Source: Tanytarsus gracilentus | Lineage: Eukaryota; Arthropoda; Insecta; Diptera; Chironomidae | NCBI GenBank assembly: GCA_038502055.1 | Contig: JAXRKN010000038.1 | Coordinates: 4,774,001 to 4,838,000 of the forward strand | Length of the DNA stretch: 64,000 bases | Reading direction: 5' to 3' | Shown here: positions 52,801 to 63,982 of the stretch, in pieces | Numbering within the stretch: position 1 is the first letter of the stretch | Layout: each line of letters starts with the position of its first letter | Notes under the pieces: model-generated | What the model was told of the DNA's origin: nothing | The model's database searches: none | What the model saw: the letters and a program-made list of their open reading frames with translations, nothing else | Program-made: the position numbers and the translations under genes

Positions 52801-53352
52801 TCATGTTCATTTTATTTCATATTCATAACTGTTTTTCTTCTTTTTAATTTTTTTTTGTTCGCAAAAAAAGGTGTACGTTTCAACATTTTCGATGTGACAC
52901 TTCATGCTGACGCCATTCATCGTGGCGGTGGTCAAATCATTCCAACAGCCCGTCGTTGCTTGTACGCATCAGTCATCACAGCTGCACCACGTTTAATGGA
53001 ACCAGTTTACTTGTGCGAAATTCAGTGCCCGGAAGTTGCCGTCGGTGGAATTTATGGTGTACTCAATCGTCGTCGTGGACATGTCTTCGAAGAATCGCAA
53101 GTTATGGGAACACCCATGTTCGTTGTTAAGGCTTACTTGCCAGTAAACGAATCATTCGGCTTCACTGCCGATTTGCGCTCAAACACCGGTGGACAAGCCT
53201 TCCCGCAATGTGTGTTTGACCATTGGCAAATTTTCCCCGGTGATCCCGCAGAACCACAATCAAAACCATACCAGATTGTGCAAGATACGCGTAAGCGTAA
53301 AGGTCTCAAAGAGGGTCTCCCAGATTTGAATCAATACTACGATAAAATGTAA
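49817..53352 (+). CDS. EF2: Eukaryotic elongation factor 2
   Basis: Six coding exons, 49817-49819 (ATG alone), 50284-50498, 50559-50752, 50820-51850, 52028-52637 and 52871-53352, give 844 residues, the exact length usual for insects. EF2 is the GTPase that translocates peptidyl-tRNA on the 80S ribosome. The G1 motif AHVDHGKST is at 26-34, the switch I threonine region FTDTRKDEQERCITIKST follows (Thr57 is the eEF2-kinase site equivalent), then DSPGHVDFSSEV (G3) and NKMDR (G4). In domain IV, His701 in the loop IHRGGGQIIPTARR is the residue modified to diphthamide. Codon choice is visibly more GC-ending than in neighbouring genes, as expected for high expression. Two introns appear to host box C/D snoRNAs. 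Confidence 0.98.
51869..51963 (+). ncRNA. Candidate box C/D snoRNA in EF2 intron (18S guide)
   Basis: Within the 177-bp intron 51851-52027 there is a C box ATGATGA (51895-51901), an internal CTGA (51918-51921, possible D') and a D box CTGA (51952-51955). The D box is followed at once by CTAAATAT (51956-51963), which pairs with ATATTTAG (51869-51876) as an 8-bp external stem. The bases before D' (ACGGACCTGT) can pair, with one G-U, to the conserved 18S segment ACAGGTCTGT. The fifth base upstream of D' then faces the G that, as I recall, SNORD25 methylates in human 18S (Gm1490). The C box is 18 nt from the stem, which is less than ideal. Confidence 0.5.
52690..52780 (+). ncRNA. SNORD37-like box C/D snoRNA in EF2 intron (28S guide)
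   Basis: In the 233-bp intron 52638-52870 a C box ATGATGA (52699-52705) and a D box CTGA (52767-52770) are flanked by a terminal stem TGCTTC (52692-52697) / GAAGCA (52772-52777). The guide AGCTCAACAGG (52755-52765) ends one base before the D box and is the exact complement of CCTGTTGAGCT, in the highly conserved 28S rRNA segment around CCCTGTTGAGCTTGACTC. The fifth base upstream of the D box is C (52762), pairing with a G, so the predicted product is a 2'-O-methyl G. In mammals SNORD37 lies in an EEF2 intron and directs 28S Gm3697, so both host gene and target agree. A C'-like TGTGATGG is at 52735-52742. Confidence 0.85.
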
Positions 53353-54199
53353 ACGGCGTTTGCAAATGATTTTTCTTTTTTCAATCTTAATTCAAGTTTT
53401 TTAAAAATCATTATTACTATTAATCGTATCATATTTTTTTTTCGATTTAATAATTTTACTCTACTATTGAGCGCAAGGCAAACAAAAGAAGAACCTGAAA
53501 GATCCAATTGCGATAGATTGAAATAAACAGTAACTTATAATTAAAAATTCTTTTTCTAAACATTTTATTTTGCAAGAAAAAAAGCGTCCTTTTGGATCAA
53601 ACACACAAACATTTCAAAACGATATTTCTATAAATATTAAATATATGCCGCGCCATAATTGAAAAAGTTATTCTGCAAAGAAAACAAACATCAAAAAAGC
53701 TCGTTTAAAAAATAAGCTGCTACATTGACAAATGACTGGCAAGTTTGAGACACAAAAAAAGAAAAGATTTTTTAAATGCGTTTCGTGTCCTTTTTGTTTC
53801 ATCAAATAACAACACTCTCGCTCGCGATGATACACAATTGAAAATTTAAGATATAAAAACCGAAAAGTGAAAATAAAAAATTTATTTTCACGAAAAACTT
53901 CTTAGTCTTTTAATCCAACAATATGTTTAAAAATTTACAGTGATAAAAATCAACGTGTATTAAAACATCCTCTCACACATTCGTACGTCCTGATTTTTAT
54001 AACCGAAAATTAATGTTTGAATGCAGCATAAACTTTAGAACAATCATCACAGACAGCGAGCACGCACACATGAGTGTAAGTTTTTAGTACTTATAATAAA
54101 TTCGATGTCAAAGAATCATAAAAAAAATCGAAATCGTCGCGAAATAAGTAAATTTATCAACTTTTCTGTAGCTATCCCTTTCCAATAAGCTCCATAAGC
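53353..54199. other. EF2 3' region and homer promoter
   Basis: 847 bp between EF2 and homer on the same strand. It holds the EF2 3' UTR on the left and should hold the homer promoter and 5' UTR on the right. An ATG AGT followed by gtaag at 54070 mimics a first exon but cannot be joined in frame to homer. Confidence 0.5.
53522..53527 (+). terminator. EF2: EF2 polyadenylation signal
   Basis: AATAAA about 170 bp after the EF2 stop codon, the first canonical hexamer downstream in the sense strand that I noticed. Confidence 0.5.
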
Positions 54200-55989
54200 A
54201 TGGGGTAAGTGCACTTAAATCTGCGAAAATCTCAAATTGTGTGAATTTATGCTCGTAAATGAGTTGTGAAATTTTTTTTCTTCCCCTCCGCCCAAACGAG
54301 AGGATTTTCTTCGAGCCTTGTGCAGAGTCTGGAGGAATTTTTGTGTTGTGATTTAGAGCTAAAATTTTATTACCGCAGATGTTGCTAATTGAAGCAATTC
54401 TTGTGCGTTTTCCATAAAGCTCACGATTTTTCCACTCAAACATGTTTTTCGTTAATAATCTCCATGTTTACCGAGATTTTTATCGCGTTTGCGTATTTTT
54501 TCAGGCACACAAAAATTCCTCATGAGGAAATAAAATTATTTTTCATCTTACCCCGGCTAAATTACACAAACTGTTTACTTCAACGGCAGTAATTAAAGTT
54601 TTTAATTAAATAAACACACTTTTAATTTACTTTTAGTGAGCAGCCAATATTTACTTGTCAAGCTCATGTTTTCCACATCGATCCAAAGACTAAACGCACA
54701 TGGATAACAGCATCGACAAAAGCAATTAGTGTCAGCTTTTTCTATGACTCGTCACGAAATCTCTATCGAATTATTTCGGTCGAGGGTACGAAGGCTGTCA
54801 TTAATTCCACAATTACACCTAACATGACGTTCACTCAGACATCTCAGGTGAGCTTTTATCCTTTCTCTATGCGAGAGCTTTCAAACAAAAGCTTCTGCTT
54901 TATTTTATTTCATTAGAAATTTGGACAGTGGAGTGACGTTCGTGCTAATACGGTCTACGGATTGGGCTTTGCGAGTGAAGCGGAACTGGGAAAATTTATA
55001 GAGAAATTTCATGAAGTTAAAGAGGCTACTAAAAATGCTATGGCGAAGGCGAGTACGAATGGAAGCTCTGCGGTGACGCCAGTTACTTCCGCCAACGCGT
55101 CGCCCATTACGTCGAGATCTTCAATCACTCAAAACGATAGCTTTGTTTCAGATATCGCCGACCCACCGTTATCTGCATCGGGCTCAATCGTGAGACATTC
55201 CTTAATTATAAATTTATATCTAATTAATCTTAATTGAATTTAATCGTTTTAGAAGAATGAAAGTCCCCAACACTCGATAAGTAATAATAATATTAATAAT
55301 AATACCATAACGAATGATCACAAGACGGTGTCGAGCAATTCGTCGACTGAGGGCATAGCGACTGGTGATCAGCAACTGAAATATGAAAATGAACGGCTTA
55401 AATTGGCATTAGCTCAAAGGTCCATAATTACTTAACAATCAATGATTTTTTTTTATCAACTAATAATAATTTTTCAAACAGTTCCGCAAATGCTAAAAAG
55501 TGGGAAATTGAATTAGCAACTCTTAAGAGTAATAATTTAAGATTAACTAGTGCTTTACAGGTGGGTTCTAGAACACAAATCAATCATGAAAATGGTCATC
55601 AATCATGAAATTATTTTTTTTAGGAGTCGACAGCAAATGTTGATGAATGGAAGCGGCAATTACACGCGTACAAGGAGGAAAATCAGAGGCTGAAGAAGGA
55701 GATGGAAAAGGGAGGCGGAAGTGTAACATCGTCGGCGAGTGATGCTTTGGCCGATGATTTAAGGCGAGAAATAGCGCTGCTCAAAAATCGAATTGAAGGT
55801 CTCGAGCGAGATCTTATTAATCAAGAGATTGAGCTGAAGGCGGCTAAAGTGAGCTTAAAGGACAAAAATAATGACCCCACGATTAAAAATCTCTCGGCCC
55901 TATTCCAACAATTTTCACTTCATCTAAGCGACCTGCAGAACGTGCAGACGGAAATGGATAACATTTTTCAATTACACAAAACGACTTGA
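54200..55989 (+). CDS. homer: Homer postsynaptic scaffold protein
   Basis: Six coding exons, 54200-54204 (ATG GG), 54637-54847, 54917-55189, 55253-55419, 55482-55560 and 55624-55989, give 366 residues. The tiny first exon restores MGEQPIFTCQAHVF, the known fly start. Residues 1-110 are the EVH1 domain with the ligand-binding Phe14 and Trp24, and motifs AVINSTITPNMTFTQTSQKF and FGQWSDVRANTVYGLGFAS. EVH1 binds PPxxF motifs on mGluR, IP3 receptor and Shank. A Ser/Thr/Asn-rich linker follows. From about 215 a long coiled coil (ENERLKLALAQSSANAKKWE, ADDLRREIALLKNRIEGLER) mediates tetramerisation. The stop TGA (55987-55989) falls where Homer proteins normally end, after a leucine-zipper-like NVQTEMDNIFQLHKTT. 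The donor of exon 4 (AG|gtccat) is weak. An open frame continues past the stop. Confidence 0.93.
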
Positions 55990-56439
55990 GATTTGAAAAA
56001 TCTACAAACGAAATTGAATCTCATTGAGAATCATCAGAATATGATTTCCGAAGAAATCTATCAGTCTCTTCACAAGAAGGATAATAATAATAATACCACC
56101 AGCACCACCATCACTACACCTAGTACCAAAGTTATAAAAATAGATAAAGCAGCAGCTTTCCAAAAGCAAGCAGTCGAAAGAGCCGGCAAGAGTGTTAAAA
56201 TAGTTGAAAATAATATTCATAGCAAAGAACAGAACAGTGCATCATTGCAGAGTGGAACGAACACATTGAAGAGAAAACGTGAAACTAAATCGCCCACCAA
56301 GCAAGTCACCATGGTCGAATCCAGTAAGAAGCAGCAACATGATAACAACCCGACAAGTCCTAATCAAACCATTGCAACGATTCTCGTCTCGAAGACTAAG
56401 ACAAAGAGCGGACTTCCATTACTTTTGAAGAAAACTTGA
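55990..56439 (+). other. homer: In-frame open extension after the homer stop codon
   Basis: Directly after TGA the same frame stays open for 149 codons to TGA at 56437-56439. It begins DLKNLQTKLNLIENHQNMIS, which continues the coiled-coil heptad pattern of homer. It then has a poly-Asn/Thr stretch and a Lys-rich region (KRKRETKSPTKQ), and ends SGLPLLLKKT. This could be a stop-codon readthrough domain, part of a separate downstream frame starting at ATG 56041, or chance. In A+T-rich DNA a chance run of 149 codons is improbable but not excluded. Confidence 0.5.
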
Positions 56440-58392
56440 ATCGTCGCAAGTTTGTACATACGTTATTTGTAGCGATCTGATTTTTAATTAATTTTTTGTG
56501 GAGAAAATTGCTCTTTAATTATTTCAAAGATAATTTTCTCGACCACACTTATGTCGCCAAAAGATAATTAATAACACATCGACTACAATCTTTTTTTACC
56601 ATATATTAACTACATTACATTCAAACATACACTATATGCCGAAACGTTCCATTCCATTTTTTGAATTTCATGGAAATGCCAGGAAATTTTATTACACACT
56701 TTCTCGATGGGGGAAAATTTTGTGAATGTGTAAATGACCCGCTCTCTCTCTCGCTCTAATATGGCATTGTGTAGTTAAAAAATGTCATAAATCCACCTAA
56801 AAATATAGTTGATTTTCGGCAACAAAAATTTCTTACGCACAAAAAACTTAATCTATGAAACGCTTAAAATGAAAAGCTATCGAATTGGTTCGAAATGAAG
56901 ATATATTTGAAAATTTTGAAGATGCCATAAAATGTTTAAAATGTCCATAGAAGAATGTCATAAATTTTTATAGGTGAACAAGGACTTTTACTGACCCCTA
57001 ATGATGATGAGGAAATTTAATATAGGTGGATATAAAAAATAGAGTTACTTAAGTATCAAAAAAAGAATCAATTGGCAACTTTAGAATTTCTTATGTTGAT
57101 ATTTTTTTAAGATGAGCCATCTAACGCTTTTTTAACTGTGGATAGGTCATCAAAATGGACTTTAAGTTACTTAAGAAATTATTAATTTTTATTTATACAC
57201 CTCACACACACAAAAATGTATTTAATTAAATTTACGCATTTAATGAGATTCTTTTATCTTTTTTCTATTTAAATATTTCCAGTTAATTAATTGATATTCA
57301 ATCCCATATATTGATGCTATTTATTGCATGACTTATAATTAATTATTCAACATCACATTGAGCTGCGCACGTGTTGCACATATAAAGAATTCGCAGGGCA
57401 GCGATTCAAACTTAATTTCTATATGAGAAAAGAAGTAAATTTTGTCAAAGTATAGTGAGTAAATAGCGAAACAGTATTCTATATAATATTATAGAGGAGG
57501 AACGTGTAAAAGATCGTGACTTTTTATGGAGTCTCAGTGAGTCACTTGCATACACATAAACATAGTTGCCAAAAAAAATTGTTAGTTCAAAAAGAAGAAG
57601 AAAATGTATTGTTATTAAAGTTTTCTCTGTACACTCCCTTTCCAGCCTCTCAAATTCTCAATTTATATGATTCTAAAACCCGCTACACATTAGCCTTGAA
57701 TTAATTAACAAATTGGTTGACTAAAAAGACATTAAAGTGTTAAATTTCAATTCTTTCTAATACAATTGACTAATTCATTACATTTATCGGGCAGAAAGTA
57801 TCTGAGATGTGAAATGTTTGTGGATCCTGAAAAAAAATTAATCTAAAAAAATATTTAAATATCCAAAAAGAATTGAAGATTTTTGAAGCAAAAAAAATGT
57901 ACACTTACGAAAAAAGAGACATAATAAAGTGAAATTGAACAAAAGTTTGTGTTAAATATTTCCCTGAAAAAGAATCAATTAAAACTCGAAATAATCAACT
58001 TTCACAAAAGAAGGACGAAAAATTATTTTACTTAAAACATTTTGTGTTGGTGCCATTTACAATTAATATTGTTCAAATCATAATTATTTTTTTTCACAAC
58101 TTACATCGAGAACTCTCTTCCTAATATTGTTAAAATTTATTGTTCCGTGAGAGAAAAATACACACCTTATACTACTATATAATGGATTTTGAACGTTACT
58201 TTTTTGCATGTGATAGAGGGAGAACAAAAAAAGAGAGATTAAAGGATGTCTCAATGGCAAGGAATCGGTTCACAAAAAAATATACGAAAAACACAAAGAA
58301 TGCTTAAAAATTTGGATTGCATTTCAGAGATCCTGCAGCGCGCGCACTTAACGATGATTATTTAGTGGTGCTTTAATTTTACTGGATGGCTT
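56440..58392. other. Convergent spacer, homer and UBE2S 3' regions
   Basis: A+T-rich 3' sequence of two convergent genes. I see no coding exon or RNA gene. The open stretch at 57516-57704 has no features. Confidence 0.5.
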
Positions 58393-59267
58393 TCAGAGAC
58401 GTTTCAATACCCGCTTTTTCTCTTTAAGCAGCTTTTCTTTCGTCTTATCCTGAATTTTCTTTTCAGACGCAAGCTTTTTACTACTTGAACAGGCTTCATC
58501 GCCATCGACGCTTTTACTGCTCGAAGACCCTCTTGCGTGGATTTCAGTCATAAGTTTCGCCCGCTGGGAGTAATCGTCGTATCGCTCCAGCAACATCTTG
58601 CCAGCTTCCTCATTCAGGCTCGATTCTTAAATTATTAACGTTACTATTAAATTAGTTTCCATTTAAAAAATTGCATTCCTCACCTGCATTTGGAACAATT
58701 AGAAGACATTTAATGGTGAGTAGTACATGCTTAATCCCTAAATCAGGCTTCCAATCCTTTTTGAGAGTATTCACGCAAATTTCTCCATTGCTGGCGACAT
58801 TCGGATGAAAAATCTTGGTGAGGAAGAAAGCTTTCGGTGGATTGGTGGGAAAATCTTTTGGCAGCGTCAACTTTACGCGAAATTGACCCCCAGCATATGG
58901 AGTTCCAACAGGACCATCGATGACAGCCTGAAGGTCAGTAAGATCCGATTCATTTATTTTAATATGAATTCCCTCCAACTTTTCCGTCGATAGCGTCTTC
59001 ACTTCCTTAGAAATTTGTCTTATCGTTTGAGGGTTATGATTCTCTAAATTTGACATCTTTAAATCGAAAACGAAATGAAATTGTTAGTAGAATATTTTCT
59101 TTTTATGGAAGAAATGCACTTGAAAAGGGGGAGGAGAAGCGAGAAATTAGACATGAAAATTGTTTGGAAAATTCCAACTCATTTTCACGCTTTTTTCAAC
59201 CAAATTCATTTCACTCTTCACGTGCACATCTTGAATTTTCATGAAAATAATCACTTACCGAACTCAT
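58393..59267 (-). CDS. UBE2S: Ubiquitin-conjugating enzyme E2 S
   Basis: Exons 59259-59267 (ATG AGT TCG), 58684-59056 and 58393-58625 encode 204 residues. The UBC fold runs from about 10 to 160 with GTPYAGGQFRVKLTLPKDFP, the HPN motif (87-89) and the active-site Cys97 in NGEICVNTLKKDW. LNEEAGKMLLERYDDYSQRA and LMTEIHA are typical of UBE2S. The C-terminal tail is Ser- then Lys-rich and ends KKRVLKRL, corresponding to the LRRL-type tail by which UBE2S docks on the anaphase-promoting complex. UBE2S elongates Lys11-linked ubiquitin chains on APC/C substrates in mitosis. The fly counterpart is CG8188, whose protein also starts MSS, supporting the 9-nt first exon. A second ATG opens exon 2, so a start three residues later is possible. 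Confidence 0.94.
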
Positions 59268-60138
59268 ATTAGCTTAATTCAGGAAAAATAAGTGAATGAT
59301 TTGAATTTAAAAGTTTTGATAATTTCAGTTGACAATAAGAGCGTAGCCGATGCAGGGTTCAAGATGGCGCAACTATAAATTACGTCTTTTTACGTTTAAT
59401 TAACTTTTTACCCTTTGACTTATAGAATTGTGTGAATTTTATTAATTAATTTACACTTATCAATTCAATTGGAAATTAAATTAATTTTTTCCGTTAAATT
59501 CAACAAGTTTGGCGTCATTTAAAATAACGCTCGATGTGAGGGTGCGCGATATGTTTCGACAAAAAGAGTTTTAAAACATTCAATCATCACTGATTTAGAA
59601 TTTTCTAGCGTTGAATTACTTTAATTTGTAAATTATAACAGAAATTAATTAAATTCACTACAAAAGAGTTAATTAAAATGAGAAAACAATAAAGTTTTTA
59701 ATGAGCTTCCATCCCCTCAACATATTTTGCGTTTTAGAACAACAACAACAAAATTCTCTCCGACTTTAATTTAATTTTAGTTGGATTTTAGTTGCAAACG
59801 AGACGAGTATCAAGTTAGTTATAGAACTTTTCACTCCAGCGCGTCCTAAGTTTTCGATTTTCCCACAATCTAAGAGCCCTACCTTTAAACAATTACTTTT
59901 TAATTTCATTCAGACTAAAAATAACCTTATAATTGTCCAAAAAAAAAGCAGTAAGCGAGAAAAACATAAGAAAAGAATTAATTCTTTCATCATTCGGTGC
60001 GGTTCATAGTGTGAAGGCGTTTCAACAGTGTGTATGTGTGTGTGTGTGTGTTTAAAGTGAAGCAGAGAAAATACAATTTCGTAAATTAAACATCAAGTTC
60101 TTCTCTATTGTGCAATCTCGTGAGTGTCAACTAGTAAG
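59268..60138. promoter_or_regulatory. Divergent promoter region of UBE2S and MSBP
   Basis: 871 bp between two opposed start codons. A GT microsatellite (60028-60052) lies in what should be the MSBP 5' UTR. No coding sequence seen. Confidence 0.4.
60028..60052. repeat. (GT)n microsatellite
   Basis: Near-perfect GT run with one A interruption, about 90 bp before the MSBP start codon. Confidence 0.9.
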
Positions 60139-61636
60139 ATGTCGGAAGAAGAAACTATTACCGCGACAGATGGAGTTAGCGAGGAGATGAGTGGAACTTT
60201 AATGCAACAAATAGCCAGTGAAATCATCTATAGTCCACTAAATCTGATCCTAATCGCCATCATTACATTCTTGATCTATCAAATTTTCAAAACTAAACAT
60301 CCCAAGCCATCGCCGCCACCAGAACCAGAAATGCCTAAAATTCGTCGTGACTTTACCGTGCAAGAGCTCAAAGCGTACGACGGAAATCAACCGGATGGAA
60401 GGGTGTTAGTTGCAGTGAATGGAACTGTGTATGATGTTACGAAGGGCAAACGATTCTATGGTCCTGGTAAGTTGAGCCTAGCCTCATTTAAAGTCACTGT
60501 AGCATTGCATTTTTTATTCTGTATTATTTGCTTACACACTCAATTAATATTCTTCTTGTTTTACCCTGCATTTCATTTCTTCTTTTCCACGACGACTCTC
60601 ACACACATTATCCATTCAGTCGACCGGTTTCAATCAATTCATTGCTCTTGAACTCTTTTTTCTTCAGTTTTCTCGCCTCCATGTACGAGCATTGTGAAGT
60701 TTTTATTCAAAAAAAAACTGTCTTGAATTAATGGCAAAAAAGGATTGATTGATTTAAAATTCCAATTTATACTTTTTGCATTTTTAAACATTATCCGGTG
60801 AAAATTTATTTGCGAATGATGAATTCATAAATATTTGAATCATCTGGGGCTTAAACATGGGTGATGACGAGAACAATTTACTAGAATGTGTCGTGTAGCG
60901 CCTGTATGTGTTGCAAGATAAGTGCCGGCATTTCTCTCTCGCTAATTAAACGAAAAATGCTTTTCATGTATATGATTTGTTGGTTACAAATTCTAAGTAT
61001 ATAGGGGAGGACTGGGGAGAGATTAAATTGGGAAACGCGGAGCTGATTAGATTGACAAAATTGGTTTATCAGTGTATTCACTTGTATATCTTCTAAATGC
61101 TCTGATAAGCGTTATATAGAGTGTGTGTTTGAAGGTCACCGAAAGTAAATACTTAAAATTCTATTGATTTATTTTGATGTTATGCATCAAATGATATTTT
61201 TTTCAACTTAAAGCTCCTGCCTGACTCATTTGTTTACTAAGCGTGTCGATAATTAAAACATAAAATCTTTTTAAAGGTGGACCTTACGCAGCTTTCGGCG
61301 GACGTGATGCAAGCAGAGGATTGGCAACATTCAGCGTGACTGCAAACGACAACCTTGAATATGACGACTTAAGCGATCTTTCACCTCATGAAATGGAATC
61401 GGTTCGTGAATGGGAAATGCAGTTCAAAGGTGACACACAGCTCTGGCTCATTAAAACTGGTTAACTAATGACTTTTGATTGTAGAAAAATATGAGTTGGT
61501 TGGTAAACTTCTTAAGCCCGGCGAGCAACCAACAAATTATTCGGACGAAGAAGATGAACCTGGTAGTTCAGATAAATCAGGAGGCGAGGAGAAAACTGAC
61601 GAAAAAACTGAGGATGACAAAAAGCCTGAAGAGTAA
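60139..61636 (+). CDS. MSBP: Membrane-associated progesterone-receptor-like heme protein (PGRMC/MSBP)
   Basis: Exons 60139-60466, 61277-61429 and 61485-61636 give 210 residues. I start at ATG 60139, not at the in-frame GTG 15 bases earlier. A short acidic lumenal N-terminus precedes one transmembrane helix (residues 33-50, PLNLILIAIITFLIYQIF), then a Pro-rich linker and a cytochrome-b5-like heme domain (about 70-175). Motifs are RDFTVQELKAYDG, VLVAVNGTVYDVTKGKRFYG, GPYAAFGGRDASRGLATFS and EMESVREWEMQFKEKYELVG. Tyr107 matches the heme-coordinating Tyr113 of human PGRMC1. The C-terminus is acidic. Drosophila MSBP binds ecdysteroid and damps ecdysone signalling; PGRMC1 supports P450 activity and heme handling. 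An 810-bp first intron contains nothing recognisable. Confidence 0.94.
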
Positions 61637-63333
61637 AAAGCACAAATATTTTTTTTTCCTTCTTCTCGACTCTCTTCGTTTCAATACCAAAAACGCTTTC
61701 AAAATTTTTAATCGACCAAATTTCAGTTGATCGTTGACTTGATTTAGTGTTTTTCCAAAATTGTTCTTATAATTGCACGTTAGAAGTTAAATAAAATTTC
61801 TCGGCTCGTCTTTTTTTTAAAAAATTTTACTCTTATATTCTAAAAACTAATTGACGATGGATCAGGTTGTCTTAGAAATTCCAATGGATTGAGAGCACTC
61901 ACAAATTTTACAATTCGCGCGATAAAAAAATTTATTCATTAAAGTTTTTATCGAAAAAATGTACTTATATAATAAAAATTGATATATCAAATTGCTTCTC
62001 ATCAAAAAAGTTTTATATCACAGATTTTGTTAAAGTGCTACCAATAAATTGTGGAGATGTGGAACCCGTGATGGATCGATGCATAAAAATTATTCCCAAC
62101 AATATTTTTAATATAATATAAATATATAAAGTATAAAAAAGTTTTATAAATGTAGAATTTTGGAAATAGAAATAAAAAATGTTTCAAAATTAATTATTAC
62201 CCTGAAAAAAAAATTAATTTAAAGTGCAATTAACTTGGTTTCTAATGTAGCAATGACCTTTTTTTATTACACATAAAAACTGTTTCAGAGAAATTCATAT
62301 GGTTATTAATGCAAAAAGTGTAACTATGTGTATGTGGCTTGTTTTTCAGTTATGAACTTACAAGTGGATGTTTTTTTGTTGAGAATGCAGAAAAGTTCAG
62401 ATTGATGTAAAAACTTTTATTGTATTCGAGGATGAGCTTTTATGTTTTTTCTTTTTTTCTACTTCCTACGGTCCAATAACCTTTTTTCCTTACAATCGAA
62501 AGCCGAACCATGCGGACCCTTAACGAGCACTGAAGCTGCTCTCTCAATTTAGCATGCCTTAAACTCTAGAAATATTTTTTTTTGCATTTATGACACCTTA
62601 GAATAATAATTTATCGAGTTCATTAAGTATATAAAAATCACAACTCATATATAATTTAGTAACATAAAATGTCTTTCGTCATTTTGATGAGCGAATTTTT
62701 TACCACGAGAATTAAAAGCGTCGAAATGTCTTACAAACTAAATAGTTGATCAGGTAATGTGATTCCTTGTATAATAATATCAATGGAAAATAAGCAAGAA
62801 CCACTATAATAAAAAATTTCCCTTATAACGATTTTCTAAAACATCCAAAAATTATTCTACAGAAGTTTAATAGAGCTTGGAGAATAAAGAGGTTTGTATG
62901 TATATAAAAATGGTTTAAATCTTGGACTAAATTGCATACAATCATTATTCTTATCATAGAGTTTGTAAAGTATAAAGAGTTATTTAAACTTTGGTTTTCA
63001 TTATCAAAAAAGAGGACTGTTTAATCGTTATTTTTAGCAATCTTACTCATCGTCTATTTTCGAGAGATATACAAATGACTATGTGACTTGTGATGATATT
63101 TTTTTTGGCTTTTTGCATTTCATCTGTGCATTTTCCATCAATTTTCCAATCGTTAAAAATATATATGTAGGTGAAATGTTTTACAATCCAGCGTTTAACA
63201 TTTAAAAAACATTGACCAAAAAGCCAATTATGCATTCATTAAATAAATACCGAATGTGTCGCGTAGAGTTTAGTTAAATATAAAAATCACTCACAATAAA
63301 AATTAATTAAAAAATGTTGTAAATTTAAGCGAT
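61637..63333. other. Convergent spacer, MSBP and ARL6IP1 3' regions
   Basis: 3' UTR sequence of two convergent genes, A+T-rich throughout. I see no gene in it. Confidence 0.5.
61790..61795 (+). terminator. MSBP: MSBP polyadenylation signal
   Basis: AATAAA about 150 bp after the MSBP stop codon. Confidence 0.55.
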
Positions 63334-63982
63334 TTAATCCGATTTCTCAGCTGCCTTGTCAGGTCGAATTTTTTTCAAATATGGTCCAATGACTGCCTTT
63401 ATCTGATCGAGAACCTTTTTTACAATTCCTTTCTCCTTCAAGCCGGGATACATGCCACAAACTAATGCAATCAAGTATAGCAGAAAGAGGTTGTTGAATG
63501 TGGAGCCAATGTATGCGAGAAATAGTGAGCCAGCAGTGACACTTATAAGGTACTAAAAATATATATTTTAATGTCAGTAATTTTGCTAATCAACGCCATC
63601 ATAGACTTACAAATGTCGATTTTTCCGAGCGGCTGTTGAAAAAGGAAGTAATTGCTCCTGACACGCACAGCTTGACGTCAACAATCTCGCCAATTATTTG
63701 CTCATACAATTTCTCCTGTGATCCGCTCCAATTTTCTGGCTTAAAAATGAACTTTGATACGAGAGGATATCCATAGTCCAGGACGGTTGTCAACAGCAAG
63801 CTCAGAGCGGCCTGCGTGAGGAATGAAAGATCGAGCCACCAAATGATGATGAAAATGAATGTAATGACGCCCGCAATGACCCCTGGAAAAAAGCTCTGTT
63901 CCCACTTTAAAACACCATTGAGAATCACCAGCACTTCTCTCCACTGCTCGAGATCATGCTTGACTTTGTTGAAAATCTTTTT
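63334..63982 (-). CDS. Arl6IP1: ARL6IP1, ER-shaping membrane protein (5' end outside window)
   Basis: Two exons are visible, 63611-63982 and 63334-63552, covering about 197 residues of the C-terminal and middle part. The upstream exon with the start codon lies beyond the window edge; 63982 follows an acceptor (attgcag). The pattern is that of ARL6IP1: DLEQWREVLVILNGVLKWEQ then SFFPGVIAGVITFIFIIIWW, two hydrophobic hairpins typical of reticulon-homology proteins, LDYGYPLVSKFIF, and a second pair with YLISVTAGSLFLAYIGSTFN and LLYLIALVCGMYPGLKEKGI. The tail is Lys-rich. ARL6IP1 bends ER tubules and binds ARL6 and atlastin-type partners in mammals; mutations cause spastic paraplegia there. Confidence 0.9.

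Noticed and set aside
54070..54075. ATG AGT followed by gtaag as a homer start exon
   Set aside because: Joining it to the homer acceptor at 54637 gives a stop or the wrong frame; ATG GG at 54200 joins correctly and gives MGEQPIF.
58652..58683. Read-on of the UBE2S exon past its donor (ECNFLNGN end)
   Set aside because: The donor at 58683 is good and splicing restores the family-typical ESSLNEEAGKMLLERY sequence.
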